Of a DNA stretch of 11,714 nt, positions 5,782-11,714 are shown piece by piece (the stretch's first letter is position 1; every line of letters begins with the position of its first letter). The stretch spans positions 1 through 11,714 of the forward strand of contig CAKTOJ010000049.1 in assembly GCA_934589665.1 (NCBI GenBank). The letters are read 5' to 3'. A program made the translations under genes and the position numbers. Origin of the DNA: an uncultured Oscillospiraceae bacterium. Its GTDB lineage: Bacteria; Bacillota; Clostridia; Oscillospirales; Oscillospiraceae. The notes under the pieces were generated by a model that had not been told where the DNA came from, ran no database searches, and was given only the letters and a program-made list of their open reading frames with translations.

Positions 5782-7013
5782 GGCTCGTCATCTCCTTTCG
5801 TTTCCGCCGCGTCGGGCGCGGCAGTCTGAGCCGGCGCTTCGGCTGCGGCCTTGGACTTCTTTCTGCCGCAGCTGCCAAGCCACATCCGGATGACCAGCGA
5901 GAAAGCGCTGAGGTAGACGATGACGGCGATGATGACGTCGGTGATGTACTCGTTGTACGCCGTCAGATTCGTCAGCTGGAGACCGGCGATGTCAAGCATG
6001 GACATGAACAGCGCCGTGAAGATGATGCCGATGGGGTGGCAGGCGGCCAGCAGCGCGACTGGGATGCCGTTGAAGCCCGTGCCGGGCAGCGACTGGTAGG
6101 TGGACCAGAAGAACTCTGTGTTGCCGGCGAGATAGTAGAGCGAAGCGCCTGCCGCGCTCAACGCGCCGGCGATCGCCATGGAGAGGATGATGTTGCGCTT
6201 GTCCGCGATACCGGCGTAGCGCGCGGCATGGCGGTTCGCGCCGCAGGCCTTGAGCTCATAGCCGAAGGTCGTTTTGGACATCATGACGTAAACCGCGATG
6301 GCAAAGACGATGGCGACAAGGATGCCGCCGTTGACCTGCGAGTTGGGGAAGAGCTTATCGAGCCCCATCTTCGCCGTGGCGACATTGTTGAAGGTTGTTT
6401 TATAGATGTAGCCGGTCTTGGTGGACTCGGTGACGTTTTTAAACGGGCTGATGTCGAACATCCATGTGACGAGGTTTGCCGCGATCCAGTTCGTCATGAT
6501 GCAGGCGAGCACCTCGTTGATGTTGAGGAAGGCCTTGAACATGCCGGGGATTGCGCCCCAGAGCGCGCCGGCAAGCGTGCCGCCGAGAAAGGCGAGGAGC
6601 CAGATCAGCGCGGGAGAGAGCTTGTCGGAGGGAATCCCCAGCGCGATGGAGAGGGAGGCGAGCGTGCCGATGAGGTACTGGCCCGGCGCGCCGATGTTGA
6701 ACAGGCCGGTCTTATATGCCATGCCGACGGACAGACCCGTCATGATGAGCGGCGTGGCGCGGAAGAGCATATTGCCGATGCTTGTGGGGTTGAAGCCCCA
6801 GGTCAGCATGCCGGAGGCGTCGCGGCCCGTGGAGAAGATGCCTGCGAAAACGAGGCGGATGCCGTCCCACGCGGCGGCGGGGGAGAGGTTTTTCGATGTG
6901 AAGGCAACGATCACGATGATGATGCTGCCCACGAGCATGCCGATGAGGATGGAGAGCACGGAAGCGGCGACGGACTGGAAGCCCTCGCGCTGAAACAGAG
7001 GATCTTTTTTCAT
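5778..7013 (-). CDS. nupP: BMP-type nucleoside ABC transporter permease, NupP-like
   Basis: This is the first membrane subunit of the importer, paired with NupQ to form a heterodimeric channel. It has 411 residues, somewhat longer than many homologues (usually about 350-370, from memory). A cytoplasmic N-terminus is followed by a strong membrane segment (about residues 17-38). The family motif FNIGAPGQYLIG follows at about 124-135, and the coupling loop carries LKACGANRHAARYAGI. The extra length is mainly a hydrophilic C-terminal tail of about 30 residues, rich in Lys, Ala, Asp and Glu. AAAGGAGG (7021-7028) is seven bases before the ATG (7011-7013), which overlaps the nupO stop as ATGA. Confidence 0.86.
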   Translation of the reverse strand: MKKDPLFQREGFQSVAASVLSILIGMLVGSIIIVIVAFTSKNLSPAAAWDGIRLVFAGIFSTGRDASGMLTWGFNPTSIGNMLFRATPLIMTGLSVGMAYKTGLFNIGAPGQYLIGTLASLSIALGIPSDKLSPALIWLLAFLGGTLAGALWGAIPGMFKAFLNINEVLACIMTNWIAANLVTWMFDISPFKNVTESTKTGYIYKTTFNNVATAKMGLDKLFPNSQVNGGILVAIVFAIAVYVMMSKTTFGYELKACGANRHAARYAGIADKRNIILSMAIAGALSAAGASLYYLAGNTEFFWSTYQSLPGTGFNGIPVALLAACHPIGIIFTALFMSMLDIAGLQLTNLTAYNEYITDVIIAVIVYLSAFSLVIRMWLGSCGRKKSKAAAEAPAQTAAPDAAETKGDDEP

Positions 7014-8551
7014 ACCGCTTCCTCCTTTCCGACCGTGCGCTTGGCACCGGCCATGTACAGTCCGAGCTCGGAGATGGTCGTGGTCTTGGGATCAAGCTCG
7101 CCGACGATCTCGCCCTCGTACATTACAAGGATACGGTCGGAGAGACTCATGACCTCATCAAGCTCCAGCGAGATGAGCAGTATCGCCTTGCCGCGGTCAC
7201 GCTCGGCGACAAGCTGGCTGTGGATATACTCGATCGCGCCGACATCCAGACCGCGGGTGGGCTGGACGGCGACGACAAGGGACTTGTCGCGGTCGAGCTC
7301 GCGGGCAATGATTGCCTTCTGCTGGTTGCCGCCGGACATCGAGCGCGCACGGGTGATGGGTCCCTGACCGCTCCGGACATCGAACTTTTCGATCAGGCGT
7401 TCGGCATACTCGCGCACGGCCTTCGTGTTGATAAAGCCGTGGTTTTCAAACTGCGGCTCGCGGAAGCGCTGGAGCACCATGTTCTGTTCAAGTGTAAAGT
7501 CGAGTACAAGGCCGTGCTTATGGCGGTCCTCGGGAATATGGCTCATATCCTCGCCGCGGTGGCGGATGGAGGCGTGGGAAATGTCCTTGCCGCAGAGCGT
7601 AATTGTGCCGCCGCTGACGCGGTCAAGGCCGGTCAGGCCGTAGACCAGCTCGCTTTGACCGTTGCCGTCGATACCGGCGATGCAGACGATCTCGCCCGCG
7701 CGCACGGAGAAGGACACGTCGTTGACGGCGTTGCGCTTTTGAAGATGAGAGTGTACGCTCACATGCGAGAGCTTGAGCACTTCATCTGCCGGGTGCGCGG
7801 GGCCCTTACTGACCTCCAGCTGCACGGGACGGCCGACCATCATGTTGGAAAGCTCCTGCTTGTTGGTCTCGGCGGTGTTGACCGTGCCGATGTACTTGCC
7901 CTTGCGCAGGACCGTCACGCGGTCGGAGACCTCCATGATCTCATTGAGCTTATGGGAGATGAAGAGAATGGATTTCCCCTCGCGGGCAAATTCCTTCATC
8001 GTGGCCATCAGCTCCTCGATCTCCTGTGGAGTCAGGACGGCGGTCGGCTCGTCAAAAATCAGGATCTCATTGTCGCGGTAGAGCATTTTAAGGATCTCCA
8101 CGCGCTGCTGCATGCCGACGGTGATGTCCTCAACCTTGGCGTCAAGGTCGACGGCGAGGCCGTAGCGCTTGGAGATCTCCTCCACCTTGGCGCGGGCTGC
8201 CTTCTTTTGCAGGAAGCCCAGCTTCGTCGTCTCTGCGCCGAGAACGATGTTGTCGAGCACGGTAAAGACCTCGACGAGCTTGAAGTGCTGGTGCACCATG
8301 CCGATGCCGAGCGCGGTGGCGTCGTTCGGGTCCTTGATGGAAACGACGTGACCGTCCTTCTTGATGACGCCCTCCTCCGGCTGGTAAAGACCGAAGAGAA
8401 CGCTCATGAGCGTGGACTTGCCCGCGCCGTTTTCGCCGAGCAGAGCGTGGATCTCGCCCTTTTTCAGCTGTAGCGTAATGTTGTCGTTGGCGATAATACC
8501 GGGGAATTTCTTGGTGATGTTGAGCATTTCGATTGCATACGGATTCTCCAA
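7010..8551 (-). CDS. nupO: BMP-type nucleoside ABC transporter ATPase, NupO-like (two ATPase domains)
   Basis: This is the tandem ATPase of the nucleoside importer, 513 residues. Domain 1 has an intact Walker A GENGAGKST (39-47), a variant signature TVGMQQR (144-150) and Walker B EILIFDE (162-168). In domain 2 the P-loop is degenerate (GIDGNGQSE, 293-301, lacking the Lys), the signature is good (MSGGNQQ, 405-411), and Gln430 replaces the Walker B Glu in VAVQPTRGLD. This asymmetry is normal for RbsA/NupO-type ATPases, in which one site hydrolyses ATP. The frame is open to 8704, but homology starts near 8551. AAGGAGG (8561-8567) lies nine bases before a TTG codon (8549-8551), so TTG is the chosen start; the first ATG (MLNITKKF) has no such site. 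Confidence 0.88.
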   Translation of the reverse strand: MENPYAIEMLNITKKFPGIIANDNITLQLKKGEIHALLGENGAGKSTLMSVLFGLYQPEEGVIKKDGHVVSIKDPNDATALGIGMVHQHFKLVEVFTVLDNIVLGAETTKLGFLQKKAARAKVEEISKRYGLAVDLDAKVEDITVGMQQRVEILKMLYRDNEILIFDEPTAVLTPQEIEELMATMKEFAREGKSILFISHKLNEIMEVSDRVTVLRKGKYIGTVNTAETNKQELSNMMVGRPVQLEVSKGPAHPADEVLKLSHVSVHSHLQKRNAVNDVSFSVRAGEIVCIAGIDGNGQSELVYGLTGLDRVSGGTITLCGKDISHASIRHRGEDMSHIPEDRHKHGLVLDFTLEQNMVLQRFREPQFENHGFINTKAVREYAERLIEKFDVRSGQGPITRARSMSGGNQQKAIIARELDRDKSLVVAVQPTRGLDVGAIEYIHSQLVAERDRGKAILLISLELDEVMSLSDRILVMYEGEIVGELDPKTTTISELGLYMAGAKRTVGKEEAV

Positions 8552-8560
8552 GTTTTTCGC

Positions 8561-8567
8561 CCTCCTT
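8561..8567 (-). promoter_or_regulatory. Ribosome binding site that fixes the nupO TTG start
   Basis: On the minus strand this reads AAGGAGG, seven bases complementary to the 16S anti-Shine-Dalgarno. It is spaced nine bases from TTG 8551. No ATG or GTG in the same frame lies at a workable distance, so the rare TTG start is favoured. Confidence 0.75.
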
Positions 8568-8623
8568 CCGTTTTGATGGCCCGCACGCGCTGCGCTGCGA
8601 GGACGGAAACCACAGATATTAAG

Positions 8624-8652
8624 AGTATAGCATGATGCGCGCCAGAAAGCAA
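8624..8652 (-). promoter_or_regulatory. Possible second promoter before nupO
   Basis: Read on the minus strand, TTGCTT (8647-8652) and TATACT (8624-8629) are separated by 17 bases. The -10 is good and the -35 is weak. Lying between the nupN terminator and nupO, it could feed nupOPQ independently of nupN. Confidence 0.45.
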
Positions 8653-8679
8653 AAAAATTTTCACACGTAATTGGCATAA

Positions 8680-8722
8680 AAAGCAGAAAAGAGCGGGAAG
8701 CCAAGGCTTCCCGCCCTTTTCT
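8680..8722 (-). terminator. Rho-independent terminator after nupN
   Basis: Minus-strand RNA pairs 8722-8705 with 8702-8685: an 18-bp stem with a two-base loop, followed by GC and then five Us (from the As at 8678-8682). The single odd pair (8692/8715) is G-U on the minus strand but A-C on the plus strand, so it functions in the minus direction. It starts about 20 bases after the nupN stop. Confidence 0.82.
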
Positions 8723-8742
8723 GAAATTTTTCGCCGGAGAGA

Positions 8743-9909
8743 TCAGATGTAGTTGACGTTGACGTTGGTCAGGCCGCCCTCGGCGGGATTGGCCATCTCA
8801 GAGTTGTTGTCAATGGTGACCTCGCCATTGAGGACCTTCTGGAAGAGCGCCTCATAATCATCAACGGTGAAGGAGACCATGGACCAGGTGTTGGTCGGCA
8901 GGCCGACAGCGTTCTCAGCGACACCGAGGGAGGTGGCATTGTTGCCGATCTCAGCCCAGGAGCCGTCATAGGCCTTGGCGACGGCCCAAACAACAGCGTC
9001 GCTCAGGCCCTTCATTGCGGAGGTCACAACAGTATCGGACTCGCTGGACTGGTCAACGTCGACGCCGACGACCGCACCGTCATAGGTGGCAGCCGCGTTG
9101 GCGACAGACTGGAACATGGAGCCGCCGCAGGCGAAGACGACCTCGGTGCCGTTGGCATACCAGCCGGAGACGAGGGTCTGGAGTTCAGCGGAGGCCTGGA
9201 AGTTCGCGCCGTACTCCCAGGAGTAGTTCAGGTCAACGGTCTTGCCCATGACCTTGGCGGCGTCGTTCGCGCCCTGGGCAAAGCCCCAGCCGTAACGGAC
9301 GCAGGCGGGGTTCGTGCCGCCGCCGCCGCCGGTGAAGCCGAGCTTTTCATAGCCTTCCTTGACGACAGCGTAGCCGGCAAAGTAGCCGCACTGCTCCTCG
9401 TTAAAGGCGATGCCCGCAACGTTGTCAAGGCCGAGGGACCAGCCGTCGATGAAGATGAACTTGGTGTCGGTGAACTCCTTGGCCGCGCGCTCGAGAGCGC
9501 CGCCCTGCATGAAGCCGGCACAGACGATGACGTCCGCGCCGCCGTCCACGGCGGCCTTCATGGCGTCATAACGGTCGTCGTCGGTGGCCTGATCGCCGTT
9601 GGCGGGCTGATAGTACTTGTAGCTCAGGCCGTTGTTGGCGGCATAGAGCTTAACGCCGTCAAACGTGCCCTGGTTGAAGGACTTGTCCTTGAGCTGGCCG
9701 ACGTCGGTGATGAACGCGACCTGATACTTGCCGTCGGCGGAGGTCATGGTGTCGTCGATGTCATCCGCGTTGGTATAGACGGTGGGTTCATTGGTGGGTT
9801 CTTCCTGCTGCTGGTCGTCGGTCTTGGGTTCGTCGCTGGTCTTGCTGCCGCAGGCAACGAGAGAGAGAACCATAGCCAGAGCAAGGAGAAGTGCAAAGAG
9901 CTTCTTCAT
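8743..9909 (-). CDS. nupN: BMP family nucleoside-binding lipoprotein, NupN/PnrA-like
   Basis: This is the surface-anchored binding protein that delivers substrate, probably purine nucleosides such as guanosine, to NupOPQ. It has 388 residues. The signal peptide MKKLFALLLALAMVLSLVAC ends in the lipobox LVAC with lipidated Cys20. A low-complexity Asp/Glu/Gln/Thr linker runs to about residue 60. The BMP fold then starts with QVAFITDVGQLKDKSFNQGT, where DKSFNQ is a family signature. WSLGLDNVAGIAFNEEQCGYFAGY and a Gly run followed by TNPACVRYGWGFAQG match the hinge and ligand-binding strands of this family. AAGGAAGG lies about ten bases before ATG 9909. The first gene of the operon, it is followed at once by a terminator. 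Ligand identity is inferred from the family. Confidence 0.9.
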   Translation of the reverse strand: MKKLFALLLALAMVLSLVACGSKTSDEPKTDDQQQEEPTNEPTVYTNADDIDDTMTSADGKYQVAFITDVGQLKDKSFNQGTFDGVKLYAANNGLSYKYYQPANGDQATDDDRYDAMKAAVDGGADVIVCAGFMQGGALERAAKEFTDTKFIFIDGWSLGLDNVAGIAFNEEQCGYFAGYAVVKEGYEKLGFTGGGGGTNPACVRYGWGFAQGANDAAKVMGKTVDLNYSWEYGANFQASAELQTLVSGWYANGTEVVFACGGSMFQSVANAAATYDGAVVGVDVDQSSESDTVVTSAMKGLSDAVVWAVAKAYDGSWAEIGNNATSLGVAENAVGLPTNTWSMVSFTVDDYEALFQKVLNGEVTIDNNSEMANPAEGGLTNVNVNYI

Positions 9910-9971
9910 TGTGTTCTTAACCTTCCTTACTTTATTTTTGAAGTCGAGCCATTCCGCATGACTTCGAGCGT

Positions 9972-10000
9972 ATTATAGCAAGGTTTTCGCAAAAGGGCAA
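9972..10000 (-). promoter_or_regulatory. Promoter of the nup operon
   Basis: On the minus strand, TTGCCC (9995-10000) and a perfect TATAAT (9972-9977) are separated by 17 bases. The start site should be near 9965, giving a leader of about 55 bases. I see no purine riboswitch in this leader. Bases 10001-10150 upstream are AT-rich non-coding DNA without a recognisable gene. Confidence 0.72.
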
Positions 10001-10152
10001 GGCAAATATGATAGAATTTGTAAACTTTCAGCGAAGGAATTGTGTAAAAATTACCGGAAAAGTGTGCTTTCACGCAAAAAACGATCAAGCAAAGGCCTGC
10101 GTCGGGCATATCCGGCGGGGCTTTTCCGTACCGGAGGGCGCAGCCGCTGCGC

Positions 10153-10183
10153 AAAAAAGGAAACGGCCGGAGCCGTTTCCTTT
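10153..10183 (-). terminator. Rho-independent terminator of rpe-recR
   Basis: GGAAACGGC (10159-10167) and GCCGTTTCC (10172-10180) form a perfect stem with a four-base loop, extendable by A-T pairs. On the minus strand it ends in six Us (the As at 10153-10158). It begins about 25 bases after the recR stop. Confidence 0.9.
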
Positions 10184-10204
10184 GATAAATCGAACTGCGG
10201 TCGC

Positions 10205-10804
10205 TCAGATCTCGCGCCGGCCCTCGAGCGCACGCATGAGCGTCGCGTCATCGGCAAACTCCAGATGTCCGCCGACGGGGATGCCGTAGGCAAGGCGCGT
10301 AACCTTCACCTCGAAGGGGTGCAACAGCCGCGCAAGATACATGGCCGTGGCCTCGCCCTCCGTGTCAGGATTGGTCGCCATAATAACCTCGTCCACGCCG
10401 CCGGCGGCCACGCGTTCGATGAGGGATTTGATCTCCAGATCGTCGGGACCGACATGGTTCATCGGCGAGATCACGCCGTGGAGCACATGGTAGCGTCCAT
10501 TATATTCGCGCGAACGTTCAATGGCTGCCACGTCACGCGCGTCGGCCACCACGCAGATTACGCGCTCATCGCGCTTGGGCGAGGCGCAGATGGGGCACAG
10601 TCCGCCGTCTGTCAGGTTGCGGCAGATGGGACAGCAGGTGACCTTTTTCTTGGCTTCGACGATGGCGTCGGCGAACTCCTGCGCTTCGGTGTCGGTCAGG
10701 CTGAGCACATGAAAGGCCAGCCGCTGGGCGGTCTTTCCGCCGATGCCCGGCAGGCGGGCGAACTGCTCGACCAGCTTTTCAAGCGCTGCGGGAAAGTATT
10801 CCAT
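10205..10804 (-). CDS. recR: Recombination mediator protein RecR
   Basis: RecR works with RecO (and RecF) to load RecA on gapped DNA during recombinational repair. The product has 199 residues, the usual length. Domains in order: an N-terminal helix-hairpin-helix (LPGIGGKTAQRLAFHVL, residues 18-34), a four-Cys zinc finger (Cys58, Cys61, Cys70, Cys73), a Toprim domain (about 80-175) containing YHVLHGVISPMNHVGPDDL and EVIMATNPDTEGEATA, and a C-terminal Walker-B-like segment (RLAYGIPVGGHLEFAD). At residue 87 Ala stands where E. coli RecR has Glu (VVE). A GAGAGGG site in the last codons of rpe serves the ATG at 10802-10804, and only five bases separate the two genes. The pairing with rpe rather than dnaX-ebfC is unusual. 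Confidence 0.95.
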   Translation of the reverse strand: MEYFPAALEKLVEQFARLPGIGGKTAQRLAFHVLSLTDTEAQEFADAIVEAKKKVTCCPICRNLTDGGLCPICASPKRDERVICVVADARDVAAIERSREYNGRYHVLHGVISPMNHVGPDDLEIKSLIERVAAGGVDEVIMATNPDTEGEATAMYLARLLHPFEVKVTRLAYGIPVGGHLEFADDATLMRALEGRREI

Positions 10805-10809
10805 TGCTC

Positions 10810-11460
10810 TCAGCCCTCTCTCAGCGCACGGATCTTGGCGGGAATGTCCGCGGCTTTATAGACCGCGCTGCCCGCGACGAGCACATTCGCGCCGGCGTTT
10901 ACACACGCATCGCGTGTGGCGGTGTCCACACCGCCGTCGACCTCCAGCTCACAGGCAGGATTGACCTCGTCGAGCCAGGCGCGGATCTGCGCGACCTTGG
11001 GCATCATGTCGGCCATAAATTTCTGCCCGCCGAAGCCCGGCTCGACCGTCATCACCAGCACAATGTCACACTCCTTGAGATAGGGCAGCGCGGCCTCGGC
11101 GCGCGTATTCGGCTTGACCACCACGCCCGCACGTCTGCCCTTTTCGTGGATGATGCGCAGCGCGGCGTGGATATTTTCTGGGAAGTCGGCCTCGACGTGA
11201 ACGGTCACAATGTCTGCGCCCGCGTCGCAGAAATCGGCAACGTAGCGCACTGGCTTTGTGATCATCAGATGCACATCCAACGGCAGCTCCGTCACCGGAC
11301 GGATGGCCTTGACGACCGGAATACCGATGGAAATATTCGGCACAAATTCGCCGTCCATGATGTCAACATGGACATAGTCGGCGGAAGCGATTTTACGGAT
11401 GTCCCGCTCGAGGTTGGCAAAATCGGCGGAGAGAATGGACGGTGCGATCTTGATGTTCAT
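10810..11460 (-). CDS. rpe: Ribulose-phosphate 3-epimerase
   Basis: This enzyme interconverts ribulose 5-phosphate and xylulose 5-phosphate in the non-oxidative pentose phosphate pathway, in the cytoplasm. It is a 216-residue TIM barrel. The metal and catalytic residues are in place: His31 and Asp33 (VHVDIMDG), His64 (LDVHLMI) and Asp175 (LEVDGGVD). The phosphate-binding loop EPGFGGQKF is at 140-148. The open frame continues to 11643, but AGGAGG (11469-11474) is eight bases before ATG 11460 and family homology begins exactly there (MNIKIAPSILSADF). It is the first gene of the rpe-recR unit, divergent from the XRE regulator gene. Confidence 0.96.
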   Translation of the reverse strand: MNIKIAPSILSADFANLERDIRKIASADYVHVDIMDGEFVPNISIGIPVVKAIRPVTELPLDVHLMITKPVRYVADFCDAGADIVTVHVEADFPENIHAALRIIHEKGRRAGVVVKPNTRAEAALPYLKECDIVLVMTVEPGFGGQKFMADMMPKVAQIRAWLDEVNPACELEVDGGVDTATRDACVNAGANVLVAGSAVYKAADIPAKIRALREG

Positions 11461-11493
11461 GGCAAAAGCCTCCTGCAAAGCAACATATAAAAC

Positions 11494-11522
11494 ATTGTAG
11501 CAAACCGCCGGGCCAAAATCAA
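11494..11522 (-). promoter_or_regulatory. Likely promoter of rpe-recR
   Basis: On the minus strand, TTGATT (11517-11522) and TACAAT (11494-11499) are separated by 17 bases. The predicted start is near 11487, about 27 bases before the rpe ATG. The -35 lies 14 bases from the first operator-like palindrome of the divergent gene. Confidence 0.6.
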
Positions 11523-11535
11523 TCGAAAAATAAAA

Positions 11536-11555
11536 ATGTAAAATATACTTGACAT
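11536..11555. promoter_or_regulatory. Operator-like palindrome 1 of the XRE gene
   Basis: This 20-base imperfect palindrome matches at 8 of 10 positions per half, centred on TATA. It covers the entire -35 (TTGACA) of the plus-strand promoter, so a bound repressor would block RNA polymerase. It shares AATGTAAA-N5-CTTGAC with the second palindrome. Confidence 0.6.
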
Positions 11556-11577
11556 TTTGCTGGCAAGGTGCTATCCT
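11549..11577 (+). promoter_or_regulatory. Promoter of the XRE regulator gene
   Basis: A perfect -35 TTGACA (11549-11554) and a -10 TATCCT (11572-11577, 4 of 6) are separated by 17 bases. Transcription should start near 11584, inside the second palindrome. Confidence 0.7.
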
Positions 11578-11582
11578 TGCGA

Positions 11583-11602
11583 ATGTAAAGCGAGCTTGAC
11601 TT
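11583..11602. promoter_or_regulatory. Operator-like palindrome 2 of the XRE gene
   Basis: GTAAAGC-GA-GCTTGAC (11585-11600) is an imperfect palindrome. The stretch 11582-11600 repeats the AATGTAAA-N5-CTTGAC arrangement of 11535-11553 with a 47-bp offset. It covers the predicted transcription start. Confidence 0.55.
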
Positions 11603-11622
11603 TTACAGAAACGGAGCACAGC

Positions 11623-11714
11623 ATGAAAAACATCATCGAACAAAAGCGGAAGGAGCGGGGCATGACGCAGCAGCAGCTTGCCGCGGCGCTCGGCGTCTCG
11701 CGCCAGACCATCAT
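11623..11714 (+). CDS. Short XRE-type helix-turn-helix regulator (5' part)
   Basis: The first 30 codons are seen before the window ends. MKNIIEQKRKERGMTQQQLA followed by AALGVSRQTI is a classic XRE/Cro-type helix-turn-helix. The TQQQLAAALGVS segment (residues 15-26) covers the first HTH helix and turn, and the recognition helix starts at SRQTI. The sequence resembles the small stand-alone regulators of about 65-75 residues common in Firmicutes, often found beside a membrane protein gene; neither the length nor the neighbour can be seen here. GGAG (11613-11616) lies six bases before ATG 11623. Two related palindromes in the promoter suggest autorepression. Its target is unknown. Confidence 0.85.
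   Translation, partial: MKNIIEQKRKERGMTQQQLAAALGVSRQTI

Noticed and set aside
6036..7367. 443-codon open frame on the plus strand opposite nupP/nupO
   Set aside because: Composition is Arg/Asp/Glu/Gly-rich without domain motifs. It is the mirror of a GC-rich coding strand, and the minus-strand genes have clear family motifs and ribosome binding sites.
7220..8473. 417-codon open frame on the plus strand opposite nupO
   Set aside because: An antisense shadow of the ATPase gene: no ribosome binding site, no recognisable domain, and odd Leu/Val/Ala/Asp/His-rich content.
9910..9965. Purine riboswitch in the nupN leader
   Set aside because: The leader is only about 55 bases, too short for a purine aptamer plus expression platform, and lacks the conserved loop sequences.
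10138..10152. Hairpin GCGCAG-CCG-CTGCGC next to the recR terminator
   Set aside because: It is short, lies downstream of a stronger terminator, and has no U-run of its own; probably incidental.
10040..10861. 273-codon plus-strand open frame opposite recR
   Set aside because: It is antisense to a well-supported recR, with no ribosome binding site or motifs.
1..11714. Mobile element, CRISPR, toxin-antitoxin or defence island
   Set aside because: No transposase, integrase, spaced repeat array, attachment-site repeat or toxin pair was seen; gene content is transport and housekeeping.

Overview
The window reads as chromosomal DNA from a fairly GC-rich Gram-positive anaerobe, probably a gut Clostridia/Oscillospiraceae-type bacterium. 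This is inferred from a T-box leader, Gram-positive lipoprotein signals (LAAC/GC- and VAC/GS-type lipoboxes), strong AGGAGG-like ribosome binding sites, a BMP-type nucleoside ABC operon and a short XRE regulator. There are no IS elements, phage genes, CRISPR arrays, rRNA or tRNA genes.

Left part, plus strand. The possible last codons of an unknown gene (1-47) are followed by a terminator (70-100). Then comes azlC-azlD, a two-subunit amino-acid exporter whose genes overlap by ATGA and which has its own promoter and terminator. About 150 bases of non-coding DNA separate it from a strong promoter and a complete T-box leader (about 1480-1765). Its specifier codon reads UGG (tryptophan), and it has clearly alternative antiterminator and terminator folds. 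It controls trpX-trpY-trpZ, an ABC importer (lipoprotein, permease, ATPase) that matches the predicted tryptophan uptake system. Uncharged tRNA-Trp should switch on uptake. An exporter (azlCD) and an importer of amino acids therefore sit side by side.

Middle part, minus strand. A bidirectional terminator (4656-4698) separates trpZ from a convergent BMP-family ABC transporter, read right to left as nupN (lipoprotein), nupO (double ATPase, TTG start), nupP and nupQ (two permeases; ATGA and GTGA overlaps). This type imports purine nucleosides. A strong intrinsic terminator lies directly after nupN and a second likely promoter lies before nupO, so the binding protein can be made in excess of the membrane complex.

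Right part. recR and rpe lie on the minus strand in a tight two-gene unit ended by a terminator. This is an unusual pairing, since recR normally follows dnaX-ebfC. Divergent from rpe, the first 30 codons of a short XRE-type regulator run off the window. Its promoter carries two related imperfect palindromes 47 bp apart that look like autoregulatory operators.

Most of the window is well-understood transport and housekeeping. I found no wholly new system. The best leads are regulatory: the Trp T-box with a non-consensus T-box bulge, the paired operators of the XRE gene, the hairpins separating both binding-protein genes from their transport partners, and a 14-bp repeat at the T-box promoter.
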